Source: Rostratula benghalensis
Lineage: Eukaryota > Chordata > Aves > Charadriiformes > Rostratulidae
Direction: 5' to 3'
Assembly (NCBI GenBank): GCA_013399305.1
Contig: VXAI01000013.1
Coordinates: 4,666,255 to 4,730,254, forward strand
DNA length: 64,000 nt
A program made the translations under genes and the position numbers. Numbering within the stretch: position 1 is the first letter of the stretch; each line of letters begins with the position of its first letter. Positions 48,601-59,989 of the stretch are shown here, one piece after another. The notes under the pieces were generated by a model that ran no database searches, was not told the origin of the DNA, and was given only the letters and a program-made list of their open reading frames with translations.

Positions 48601-51600
48601 AAAAAAAAAAAAGTAAATTTAATTTACTTATGTGGTAGCATGGTAGACTGAGAACAGGAAAATGAACAAAAATTGAATCCTTTTGTGTTTTGCAATTTTT
48701 CCAACCCTCTGGATAAGCATGTGGTGTACTAATGAGTATTTCCAGTGCCATGATGGTCTGTTTAGCTTTCACTTCACAGAATTCAAGAGCGGCTCTTGGA
48801 AGTGGATTCTGATTCTGAACACTATTACTCTTAGGATATACAGACGGAGAAGATGCACACAAAGCATGTGTGTTCTGTGTCTCCTTGGTATAAATGTTGA
48901 TAGTACTAAAAGGAAACAACTGTATCGTACCCATTGCCCGACATGTGTGGGACATCTCCATGAAAGTTTTCAGAATTACCATCTTTTTTTCAGGTGCTGT
49001 AGGTTTTCACTGAGGGTGCTTAAACAAATGTCTAATGTCAGAGGGGTACCCTGGCCCCAGTACCCCTTGGCTACTGGATTACTTCTGCTGCACCACAGTA
49101 GTGTTTCAACTGAGTGACCCTTACCTATTTTGCAGCGTAAAGCCATGAATGTTTAATAGCACTTCATATAAGAAATACAGAGATATTTGTGCATTCTTGC
49201 TCTTTTAAGGTAAAGTCTGCCATTCTCGGGGTTTTGCCATTTTTTGTTGGGTTTTTTTGATTGTAGAAGGAGACATTGGGATCTAGATAAACAAATAATT
49301 GTTTTCAATGGGATGACCTTTTGTTTTGCGGTAGGCCAGTCTTATTACCAGACTCTGTACTGTAAGTGTGGAGCAGCACAAAAAAGGTATTGCAGCCTAT
49401 GCTAACTTTGTTTATTTATCTTAGACAAAACTGACAAGTCTGCAGGAGCCACCATGGTATGTTGCATTAACATGCTCTAAATTCATGAAGTTTGATGTGA
49501 ATATAGAAAAGCCATAATCAGAAGATAGACAATCACGTCTTGGAGGAAAATGATTGGTTGTTTATATGATATAACAGGAATGGAGATAAACAGTCTACAG
49601 CGTGTCACTGAGAGATGGCTTGGCTAGTAGTCATCAAACTTTTCTGTAGCTCAGATTTCCTGTTACAACAGGAAAATGTTTTGAATGCCCATCCTGCCTT
49701 GTAACGAAGGAAGAGTGCCATGCAGTTTAAGAGACCCTGTGTTATCAATATAAAATATATTCTGTTTTAGAAAATCCAGTTTCAGCTGGTAGAAGCAACT
49801 TCTTAGAGCTTCCTATAACTCCTTTATTTCATCTTGTCCTATATTAACTCCATCTCCATCGTGTCCCCTCACTTACCCGTCAGAAGGTGTGCTCAATGCC
49901 AGAGATGATTAATGGTCCCTCTCATTTCCAGCCTCGAGTTGCTCATGGCTGGTTGATTCCCATTCTGTTACATTCACTGTCCTTCAGCTTAAATAACTTC
50001 TGTATCTCATGATACAAGATTTATTTGTAGATAGCAGCAATATCAGTTCATGGTCTTCATTTTACTGGATTGAGAGACCCAACCTCCCATCTGTATTCAC
50101 TAAGATTTTGGGCTTCATTGACCATTTTACCCAAGTCACCTTTTCTGATCTCATTTCTGATTTCTGGTTTTCATTACCTTTATCTACTCAAGTGGTTATT
50201 AGTGAGAGAGAATTCAGAGTCTTATTGCCACTGATACTGCTGACCCTACCGCATCTTCATTCCTTTCCTGGTCAGCCTGTTCCTAGAGGCCAGGGCCAAG
50301 AGCTGTGGGACCATAGCCAGAAGAAGTAGGACAGACCAGGGAATGCCTGGGAACATTTTAGTAATTGCTGAAGTTCACAAAAGGGGAACGGGTATGTTGG
50401 AGGGACGGAGAGGAGAACTGATGCAATTAAGCTGAGCATTTCATGAGTTTACTGTTGTTCTCTCTGGCCTCAGTTCCCCAAATGGGTTTTGGCACAGTTG
50501 ACTAATGGCTGGTGAGCTACTGGCCAAAGGTTTATGCAGTGTCTTGAAGCATCATCATGGTGCCCACTAGCAATGCTTGTAAAGAAGCAACACTATTAAG
50601 AGGATCTGTTGTAACAATAATGTCTTCTTTAGTGGGTGTATGTTGTCACTGATAATCCCTTCAATGGCAGTTCTCTGCCCAAGTGGTGTGGGCACCTTCT
50701 CAAAGCAGGGGTTACTTCTCCACCTCCTGAAAGCAAATCCGAGGTCATTCATTTAGAAACTTGGGGACTTTTCTGATACCACCTAGTAGGAGGAAGATGT
50801 AGACTGGTGTCATCCTGGATGTCTAGAGACTGAAGGAGACCCTTCATAGGGACCGTATGGAAATAAATCAGATGACTAAGTGATGATCAAAAACTACTGA
50901 GCCCTTACCTTGCCTCATTTTCTGCCAGGTTGTTGGAATTAAGACTGCAACAGCACATCAGCGTGCTGTTGTTAGAATAAGAGAACCATTAAACTCCACG
51001 CAGCTTCATACCACTCAGGTTTGTTGATTTGTCCTTTACTTACTTTCCATCAAATGAATTATCTTTGTTCTGTGGGTATTTCACGGCAATGTAACAAATT
51101 AGAAAGGAAGCTTCTCTAGTTTCTTCCACATTTTCAGCTTAACCCTAGTTATCAGTGGTATGAAGAAACACCCCTGAACTGAAATTGTGTGAACGTGCAG
51201 AATGTGTGTGTCCCAGTTCTCACCCACGTGGGTTGTGAGCGGCACCCATTGATTTTGCTGGCTATTACATAGTCTGCAATGTGGGGTAAGTAATCAGGCC
51301 CTTAAATTGCTGTACTGCTTTCAAGCAAGTCAGCTGGAGTGAATCCCTGTTCACCTGCTTGGGAGTGTTTGTTGGGGTTTTTTTACAAGCTTTTCCATGA
51401 CATTACCTACTCTGCAGTAATTTACAGAAATCTGTAGATTAATCTACAGAAAATAGGAAACCATTGCTTGTTCCAGAGAAACACTAGCTTTCTTCAGCCT
51501 GTTTCATCAGTGAATCCACAGGAGAGTTTTCAAAGCCAACTTCCACTGCTCTTAGTCGTTTCCTCTTGCTCTATTTCACTGTCTTAAGCCTCCAAGTTGT

Positions 51601-52813
51601 TGGTCAATTAATGTGACAGGAACCCCGTAGGTTATGTTTGTTCATGGTAGACATGTCTTCTTTCGTTAGTCCAGCCTTAACAGCTGCAGAAGTTTTAATG
51701 TCTTAGGCACTGTAGAACAGCCTGTTTGCAATGAAATGCTACAGCCAGAACAGCCTGTGTGTTGGGGGGTGGGGAGAAGAGGCTCACGTAAGAACTAAGA
51801 GGGAAAATGCAAATGCACAAAAACTCAGATTCTCTTCTGCTCTGGAGAATTTTTATTTCAATCCCTGCTCATTCCCAAGTCTCAGTTATTTCCCTGTCTC
51901 CCGTAATTGTAGGGATCTGAGTCCTGACCCTTTTGTTATTCAGGTTGGATGTTCTGGCTAAAGATTTTGCTGTCACTCTGAGGAATTGAAGACTGCACAC
52001 ACATTTAAATGTTTTGGAAACAAAGTCAGTAGTCTTGAATTTAAAAATCTGTTCCTCAGCAGTGATACGTGAAAATTATCTTTCACTAGCTAAGTTTATC
52101 ACTGTTCACTAAGATTTCCCTGTAAGTGTAATTTTTCTTTAATTGTTTTTATTTTTTGCTGTATTTACTAAGCTTTCTTTGAATCTTGTCAGGCAGTTTA
52201 ACTTCCTAAATCAACAGATTTGCCTATTAAAAATGTTTACGGTACTGCCTTGTCATCATTAAATATTCCTGCAAATTAATTAGTAAGAGATTGCATCTTA
52301 CTCATCTTTTAGGAAGCTGCTTCAAAGAATTCCCCAACTAAGCCAATGCCTGTCAGTTCTAATCCCAAGGGCCCAATATTTTTCAGTGATACTCAGTTTT
52401 AGCAATCTGATATGGCCTTTAAATATTGGAGGCCAAAGTTAGCGATACATTTGTATAATTGTGCATAATTGTACATTAATGTAATGTAATCTTTGCAAAA
52501 CTTTGTACAACAGATACACGAACAGGAATATTTCAAAATTATGGAAACCAGAAAGTGTTTTTTAAAATGTACATATGTGAAATTTAAATATATCATTGCA
52601 CAGCAAATTCGGGTAAGCAAAAATTACCGTGAACTGCCTGCTATTACCCTAGATTTCCCAGTTAGTTGCACAGACACGAGGTATGTTAATAACAGTAATC
52701 ATTCTTTAAATTTATTAGGAATTTAACAGTTTCTTTTCTTTCACATCAACACATTTTCAGCATAAAAAAAGCATGCAAACCCAAGGAAATAAATGAATTA
52801 GAATGCAACAGGG

Positions 52814-52899
52814 CACCTAATCTTTCTCCAATTTAAGCTAATGGGAGTTCTGCTTTGAATTTGAACTGGAGTTGAATTTATCGGAAATAGGATTAGGCC
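52814..52899. repeat. Imperfect palindromic repeat
   Basis: The outer arms CCTAATC (52816-52822) and GATTAGG (52891-52897) are exact reverse complements. The inside includes CTAATGGGAGTTCTGC and a TTTGAACTGGAGTTGAA-like return arm. The wording resembles an interspersed reptile/bird repeat built around CCATTGAAGTCAATGGGA. It appears related to the copy at 56182-56250. The family was not searched. Confidence 0.45.
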
Positions 52900-54295
52900 A
52901 AAACGTATATAGTCTTCTTGCAAATTTGGTTTTAGGAAATTTAATTTTAAACAGGATAAAATGATAGGAAATTATGTTTTGTGACAGTACAAGACTTCTA
53001 TTCATGCATAGAATGATGGTTATTAAAGCTAGAGAACATAGGCATTGCTCTGTACTTGCTCCTTACAGTACATAATTGAGAGCTCTGTTCAATCCATCTT
53101 TAAATCATTTAAACAGTGAAACTTCTGCCATTTCTCCTGGCCTTCAGTACATGTTCCTACAGGATGTTTCCTATGAAATCAAGCCTAGATTTTCCTATGG
53201 ATTTTTTTCTAAATTAAATGTTGAAGATAGATTATTGAAGCCAAACTATTACATTCAAGGTAGTTTTTGCACAGGCTCTGTGCAAATCTCAAGATTTACG
53301 ACTGTCTTCTTGAACTGACAGTACAGGATGATTTTATGTACCTACATCCCATCAAAACTTCACTTAAGAGCCTAAGTCCACAAAATCAGTTGTCAAACCC
53401 TACTTCATTCAGTAGATGCTTGACCTGCAGGATTCCTAAATTCTGTAGATACGGAAGGTTTTGGTGCTATGATCCCCTGCATGCTTGATGATCATGTGAT
53501 GTGGGCATAAGTTTCGTGCCTCTGCTGAAGGAAGATTCTTCCATCTCTCCGTTATTGACGTAAATTCCAACTCTGGTGTTGGAACTGATCTTTCTGAAAA
53601 ACACCCCTTAGAAAAATGATGGGGAGAAAGGGTATTAGATTCTGTGATTTGCATACTGGTCAATTCCCCAGTTTTTTTCACTCAGTGGAATGGGTGGATG
53701 CTTGCATGAGCCTCCAGGAGGGGATGACACCTAGCTAAAATAAATATTTGTAGGCAGAAAAACAGAAAGATATATTTTCTTGGGATGTGTGCTGGCTGGA
53801 TGGCAGTTCAGCAGACACTGGAGGCTAAGTTCTGTCTGTGATACTTCTTTTGATGGTGCTCAGCACCATGGTGCTTAATTGTCTTCTACACTGATACCAC
53901 TGAACTAGATTTTCCTTTGCCTTTGTCAGTCATGAAGCTAGACTTGACTGGCATTTCAGAGTAAAAATTGAGCTCTCTTTACCTAAGAAAGAGTATAAAC
54001 CTCTGCCAGGGAACAGCTCAGTGGTAAAAGCTTTCATCCAATGTACAATGTACAAGAAATTAATTCCCTCTTCGGCCTGAGTGAGTTCAGGCCTTTGTCT
54101 CCAAGAAGATTGCCATCAACAGGGGAACAGGGGACTTTTGAAGGAGATGAAGTTTTCCCACTCTCCACTGAATAGTGGACTGTACCCTTGTAGCTGTCCT
54201 CTTCTTTCCCTTTTTGTCTTTTTTCTTTTTCTTCTCTTTTTTTTTTTTCCAGACAGCATCCTGTATTAACTTGCACCCCCTTTTCTCCTCCCCAG

Positions 54296-55114
54296 GTGGC
54301 CTCTCTTGGAGTCACCACATTCACCCTCTGCGCCCTCTGCATCGACCGGTTCCGTGCCGCCACCAACGTGCAGATGTATTACGAGATGATCGAGAACTGC
54401 ACCTCCACGACAGCCAAGCTGGCTGTCATCTGGGTGGGTGCCCTGCTGCTGGCCCTGCCCGAGGTTGTGCTGCGCCAGCTGGCCAAGGAGGACCCCGAGT
54501 ACAGCGGCAGCCCCCCGGGGGAGCGGTGCGTGGTGAAGATATCCACCGCGCTCCCCGACACCATCTACGTGTTAGCCCTCACTTACGACGGGGCAAGACT
54601 CTGGTGGTACTTTGGCTGCTATTTTTGTTTGCCTACTCTTTTCACTATTACCTGCTCCCTGGTAACAGCGAGGAAAATCAGGAGGGCGGAAAAGGCTTGC
54701 ACAAGAGGGAACAAGCGACAGATTCAGCTGGAAAGTCAAATGAACTGCACAGTGGTGGCTTTGACCATTTTATATGGGTTTTGCATCATTCCCGAAAATA
54801 TTTGCAACATTGTGACTGCCTACATGTCCACAGGGGTCTCCCGGCAGACTATGGACCTCCTCCACCTCATTAGTCAGTTCCTTTTGTTCTTTAAGTCCTG
54901 TGTTACCCCAGTTCTCCTTTTCTGTCTCTGTAAACCTTTCAGCCGGGCCTTTATGGAGTGTTGCTGTTGCTGCTGTGATGAATGCATCCAGAAGTCTTCA
55001 ACAGTGACGAGTGATGACAATGACAACGAGTACACCACAGAACTGGAGCTCTCCCCCTTCAGTACCATCCGTCGTGAAATGTCCACTTTTGCCTCCGTGG
55101 GGACTCACTGTTAA
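54296..55114 (+). CDS. GPR37: GPR37 exon 2 (TM3 to C-terminus)
   Basis: 272 codons, continuing the exon 1 frame as [19 protein letters not shown] (residues 234-252). TM3 ends with D250-R251-F252 (DRF in place of DRY). TM4 has W279. C311 in the second extracellular loop (GERCVVKIS) is the likely disulfide partner of C226. TM5 is about 335-358 with P346. TM6 is about 382-404 with C396-I-I-P399, lacking the usual Trp. TM7 is about 421-445 with T437-P438-V-L-L in place of NPxxY. A cluster of six cysteines (455-460), probably palmitoylated, begins the tail. The tail ends in ...SVGTHC, the PDZ-binding C-terminus known in GPR37 to bind syntenin-1. The acidic [14 protein letters not shown] segment is intact. 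Stop TAA is at 55112-55114. Near-identity to mammalian GPR37, including the Cys cluster, separates it from GPR37L1. Confidence 0.98.
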   Translation: MASLGVTTFTLCALCIDRFRAATNVQMYYEMIENCTSTTAKLAVIWVGALLLALPEVVLRQLAKEDPEYSGSPPGERCVVKISTALPDTIYVLALTYDGARLWWYFGCYFCLPTLFTITCSLVTARKIRRAEKACTRGNKRQIQLESQMNCTVVALTILYGFCIIPENICNIVTAYMSTGVSRQTMDLLHLISQFLLFFKSCVTPVLLFCLCKPFSRAFMECCCCCCDECIQKSSTVTSDDNDNEYTTELELSPFSTIRREMSTFASVGTHC

Positions 55115-55284
55115 TTGACCTTTGGACTCGATTTCCCGTAGCTTTTTACTTTTTTTTTTAATTTTTTTTTATTTTATTTTAACTTCATACTTTTCGTCTT
55201 GAAGAAAAATGCAAGGAAAAAAAAAAGTTATTATTGAAAACTACTCTGGAAACCAATCTGCATATTAACAGTCGTGCTTTGGAA

Positions 55285-55290
55285 AATAAA
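55285..55290 (+). terminator. GPR37: Proximal poly(A) signal
   Basis: Perfect AATAAA 171 bases after the stop codon, followed by the T/G-rich word TTGTTTGGTT as a possible downstream element. Confidence 0.45.
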
Positions 55291-56181
55291 TTGTTTGGTT
55301 ATTCAAATGAAAGAAAGAGAGAGAGAAGGAGAGCCAGCACTTGGTTTTAAATCATTATATTTTGTATGGTGCTAGGATTTTACTGGCTGGGGAGGAGAAT
55401 ACATATCAATCCACTTTCATTTAATTCCATAGTTTGGGTTTGGGGTTTTTTTTTTATTAATTTTTATAATCACTGTAAAATGATTATATAGACATTGTGG
55501 GTTTTGCAAGATGTTTCATGTAAAAGATGTGGTGGAAAGTATTTGAAGGTAGTTTTAATCCAATTACTGTACACTATTGTGAGAGGACTTGGATTTCAGA
55601 AGATTTATAAAGTAGCATTTAAATAAATGAGGCTCTATTATTTAACTTCATTGTCAATTGGCATTTAACAAGGACACCTATAAGTACTTTAAGGCTTTGC
55701 TTTGCATAAAATAATTTAAATGGCCATATTTAATTTACCATTCATGTACTTACCCTTGGAGGCTATAATTACAGGAAGATGGTTATAATGGTATTAGATT
55801 TACATTAGTGTTTTTTTTTTTTTTTCAATGTACATTATGAAGGTTCAATGTGCCTCACTGAAAATTTCCTTCTTAACCTGCAGGTATACAAAACCTGAGT
55901 TATTTTGTACTTCTTATGAAGAAAGATTTGCTTTCTCACTAAATTTTGTCTTGTGTGTTTTCAAAATCAAATTTCCTTCCAATTTGTTACTGGTTTTACA
56001 TTGAGGTTATGTCCTCAGTCTCTGTATATATAGCTCCTACTGCCTTCAGTGAGAGTCCCATTGCAGAGGAAGGTATTCTTTTGCCAGAGGTTTGCTGACA
56101 ATAAATGTGAGGGACTGAAACATGTGGAGAATGAATTCCTTCTTTTTTTTTTTAAAGGTATAAACACACTTGGATGCTTCG

Positions 56182-56250
56182 GACTTGACCCGGAGCCCAT
56201 TGCAGTCAATGGAAAGATTTCCATCAATTTCAGAGGGGTTTGGATCAGAC
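56182..56250. repeat. Imperfect palindromic repeat in 3' UTR
   Basis: Two arms of about 34 bases meet near 56216. The left arm carries GAGCCCATTGCAGTCAATGG. The right arm carries its imperfect reverse complement TTTCCATCAATTTCAGAGGGG and then TTTGGATCAGAC, mirroring GACTTGACCCGG. It fits an old interspersed palindromic element and could fold into a long hairpin in the mRNA. Confidence 0.55.
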
Positions 56251-57229
56251 TGGCATCTCCTATTTATTCTGGCATATGTAGCATGAATATTAATCACGGG
56301 GGCTCTGTATACCGATTATAAATCATGCTGCTCTCACAAAGCCTGCTATTCACTAGCAGCTCACAGCTCTGGAGCTGTTTTTGAGAACCACGGTGTGTTT
56401 TGCTGATGGCTTCTTGCTGTCCGCAGAGTTATTAAAATGAGGGCATGTCAACACTGCCAGCAACAGTGCAATACAGCAAAACCTAAAGTTGTTATAGATA
56501 AGCCAGGCTGGAGACTGGGAAGTGCCTATCTGTACCAGCAGAGCTTATTTGCCCCACTTCTTGGCTGAAGTAGGCAGGCTGTTCTTGGCAGACAAGCTGG
56601 CTCATATTTACACTGGGCAGCAGGCTGAAGTGTAGACACATGCTAAGGAACTGAACCTCTTATAATTAGTTTATATTTTAATACTAATTAAATAAATAAT
56701 ACAATTGCAATAGTGTGTGCAAAACTAAAATCCCATGCATTTGTCTTTTGAAATTAATAGCTATTGTAACTGATGTTGGCTTACCTCCTGATACTTGCCT
56801 CTAAATATGTTAAAAAATACTTGCTGTAACTTCTGGAAAGGAGTCTGTTTTCTTATTTGTGGATTCTGGACTTAATACGTTTAATTTTTGTATCTGCTTG
56901 GGCAAGGAGTATTTCTTCTTTTTCTTTAACATTTTAACCTATAACAATTTCAACTGAAAAGCAGTTGAAATTAATTAATCTGAATCCAAATCCAAATATA
57001 TATGTGCAGTTGAGTTCTCTTGCTGGCTTTTGATTCAGACGTTGGACCCTAGCAAAGCAATCTGCTTTAACTACAGGCCTCAATTTAAATATATGTTTCT
57101 TTTAGGACTTTGTGCCTAAATTTTTTAAATAATTTTGTAAGATGGTCAATCACTTCTGAAGACTTCTTTAAAAAGATCTGTCCCTTTTTGATAAACCTTT
57201 AATTGACTTTGCATTGCTTGATTACATTC

Positions 57230-57235
57230 AATAAA
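57230..57235 (+). terminator. GPR37: Distal poly(A) signal
   Basis: Perfect AATAAA about 2.1 kb after the stop. It is a plausible end for a longer mRNA form. Choice between sites is inferred. Confidence 0.4.
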
Positions 57236-58589
57236 ATATGAGAGTATTAAACAGAAAAGATAAAAACAGAATCTCCTCGCTCTGGTGCCTGTGTCTCCTC
57301 GGATACATATTCCCATCGGTATGTTTGGATTTGTACTATTCTTCTTTTTCCTTCTAAGAATAGGAATAAATCCTCCCTTTTTGTTCCTTCATCATGTTGC
57401 TTGCTCAGTTGTTTCTCTCAGTTGCCTTTGCAGTCCCAGCATGAACAGTAGCTCAAGGACCTGAGAAAGGAACAGCAGAATGGGAGGAAACACTTTATTT
57501 CAACAAAGGAAATACAGAAATTACTTGGGAAAATTAAATTATGACATTTCACTAATTTGAGTGCAAGGCTGCTGTGAGGCACAAAAAGTCCCCAGTTGCC
57601 TTGAGAGTGTTGGGTGCTTCCAGCTTTCCAGTCTGCAGTGGATAGGTGTGAGCTGTGCCAAGGAATGCTGCTCACTCTCAGGTTAAATGTTCTGTGTCCC
57701 AGAGTAGTGCAGTTTACTTCTCTATTGAAAAAAGTTCATGAATATATGTATGCTAATCTTACTGGGGAAAAAAAAAATCAGAAAAAAAAAATAAAAAGAC
57801 ATTGGATAAGGTAGAACTTGAAGATCGGTAGTGCTGTGTTTATAAGTAACCCTTCTGCCTGTGTTGTGGGACATTCTCCAGCCTTGTATTCAGTGGGGCT
57901 TGTTTGTACTCAGTGTAACTTTGCCTTTGAGGCTGCTGAAAAAGCACTTTTCACAACTATTTCTCCCCCCTGCCTTGGACCTCCATAGCAGCTAGACATG
58001 CAAGACAGCCTTATATTGTAATGTGTTCTCTAAATTGGTTAAACTAATCCCACATTAGCAGGTGTGCATTGTCACAGCCATTCTGATGCAGGCGTGGCTT
58101 GTTAACCCATTTAGGTGTCATGATAAATGATTCCTTTTGTTAAAGATGAGGTACTGGGGCTGATGCTCTGAACTCTTGAATTCCCTGGTCTCTGCTTTTC
58201 CTACTTCCTTTAATATTCTTACAAGCCATTTCTGTCTGTTTTGAATCCAGTTCTGTTAACAAGAAGGCTGTTAATGGGCTGATGAATGAATATTTGAAAA
58301 TGTTTATGGCAAGGATTTAATTCTTCTACATAAAACAGAGAAACATGCAGAGCATGGTGATCAACATAAAAGAGGAGTGATGGAATGGAAAATCTGATTG
58401 TGAGGTAGGAATGCCTTACACCTCTCAGGTATGTAAACCTTTAACACATTCACACTTACCATCTCAGCCCTGGGCTCATTAAGAAATTTAAACCCATAAA
58501 ACTCTACTATGAGTTCCAGTATCTCCAACGAGATAATTTTTCATGACTTGTATAAAAATGTTCCTTTTACTCTTCCAATTCTTTCCCCG

Positions 58590-58720
58590 ATCCCAACTGA
58601 AGGGAGTGAGCAAGGAGCTACATGATCCTAATTGCTGGCCTAATTGCTGCACAGCAATATGATCTTTGTGTTGGCCAAAATAAAAATGGTAAATTAATAA
58701 AAAATATCATGCAGAACGAA
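58590..58720. promoter_or_regulatory. Possible conserved non-coding element
   Basis: A unique block with a repeated homeodomain-like CTAATTGCTG (58628 and 58641 areas), an ATGATCTTTGTG TCF/LEF-like word (CTTTGTG) and GGTAAATTAATAAA. The texture suggests an enhancer. Conservation was not tested. Confidence 0.22.
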
Positions 58721-59966
58721 CCTCTTACTTTACCCCTTCCAAATTAAATTCCTGTATCCAACCTTAAATAACTCTTGTCTTTAATGACCACAGTGACTTG
58801 TTAAGCTCACGTTCTGTTGGGGGGAACCAGATGTCAGCTTTCACAGCTGCTGCTCTAGCAGTTCTGGGAACGGCTCCTAAAGACATTGTAGAGGCTTCCA
58901 AGCGTATTGTCCTACATCTCTTCATAAGAAATTGTATGATGTTAGGCTACATGGTGAGACTGTCATATTGTGCTCATGGTAATCGGAGCCAAACTACATT
59001 CTATGAAATGTGAATTGCTATTGAAACTCTGAGTAGTTTCTCCAAATTCTTTAACCATCAGGAGTATTCAAAGCCTCTTCTAGGATCTGTGAGATGCTGT
59101 CTTAGGCACAGTACAAATAGACGCAACTTGCCCTGTGGGCACTTCACTGCTGTTGATGTTCTCAGCCACATTTCTGAGCTGCTTCTGGGCTTCTTTTTTG
59201 CCAGGTCTCATTAACAAATCTCCCCAAACACTGAAATCTTCCCTTTGTAACTGTGTTGGAATTACAAATTGCTCGAAACGGATCTGTCTCCTTAGTTGGA
59301 GCCAGTCTTACGTGTGTATGGAGAGCATGTCTAAGGTGGCTGCAGACTGACAGTAGGCAAAGGCTTATCACAGTAGCATCAGCACATGTTTGTGCATGTT
59401 CAGATTAATAAAAAATTTAGGTTCTGTTATTTCTGGGATGAAAGAGCTAGACTCAAAATACTGCTCTGCTTAATTTATACCTGAGACCTGAATTTGGTGG
59501 TTCAACATGCCATCAGAAAGGCCTAACCGCTGTGGTAATAGATGAGTTGGTGAAAATGTTTTACCTCTCCCATTGGAGTGGTTCCAACTTTTTTTTGCTA
59601 ATTAAATATTAAAGTAGAGGCTTCACCTTCAGTTCCAACACCTCTGACCTAAGCCACTGCTCTGTAGAAACAATTTATTTTGTTCACTTTGTGGTCCAGG
59701 GAATGTTTCTAAGCGGAACAGCTACTGGCAGAGAAGTGGAGAAAAGGTGATTTAAGAGTAGCTGGCAGGTCAGTTGGTAAAGTGCTCAGGTGAGAAATAA
59801 GCAGTTTTCAAGTGCCTAGATGAGCCCAGTTACTTGAACCCAAACCGGTTTTGGAATGTGTGTGTTACCCATGGCCTTATTGGTTCTTCTGTTGCAGAAA
59901 GTTGTGGGGGTTTTTGTCTCCTGGATGCGGAACTTCCCATCTATCTGAGTAAATTGTCTGTTTCAT

Positions 59967-59989
59967 GTGACTAGTGGGAGACTAGTCAC
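59967..59989. repeat. Perfect 9-bp inverted repeat
   Basis: GTGACTAGT (59967-59975) and ACTAGTCAC (59981-59989) are exact reverse complements with a GGGAG loop. Confidence 0.85.

Larger units (their letters stand above)
43348..54295 (+). other. GPR37: GPR37 intron 1
   Basis: A phase-0 intron with GT (43348) and AG (54295) ends, placed where GPR37 orthologues join ...KIVPYIE to VASLGVTTF. Its first 270 bases or so are still CpG-rich and the rest is AT-rich. It contains a CR1 tail at 45585-45668, a palindromic repeat at 52814-52899, and a hairpin GGTGCT-CA-GCACC near 53854. No other coding exon was recognised. A second AG after a long T run (CCAG at 54252) could compete as acceptor but would shift the frame. 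Confidence 0.9.
55115..57250 (+). other. GPR37: GPR37 3' UTR (extent inferred)
   Basis: AT-rich sequence after the stop. U-rich (55141-55190) and A-rich (55203-55228) tracts could pair, and a short (GA)n run lies at about 55311-55327. Possible poly(A) signals AATAAA occur at 55285-55290, 55622-55627, 56100-56105 and 57230-57235. The first would give a 3' UTR of about 0.2 kb and the last about 2.1 kb. Which are used cannot be told from sequence. Confidence 0.6.

Noticed and set aside
54009..54050. GCTCAGTGGTAAAAGC resembles a tRNA D-arm
   Set aside because: No anticodon stem, no GGTTCGAATCC-type T-arm and no acceptor pairing at the right distance.
54175..54873. 232-codon open frame overlapping GPR37 exon 2
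   Set aside because: It is a shadow of the conserved receptor frame and not a separate gene. Only its possible use through an alternative acceptor is noted.
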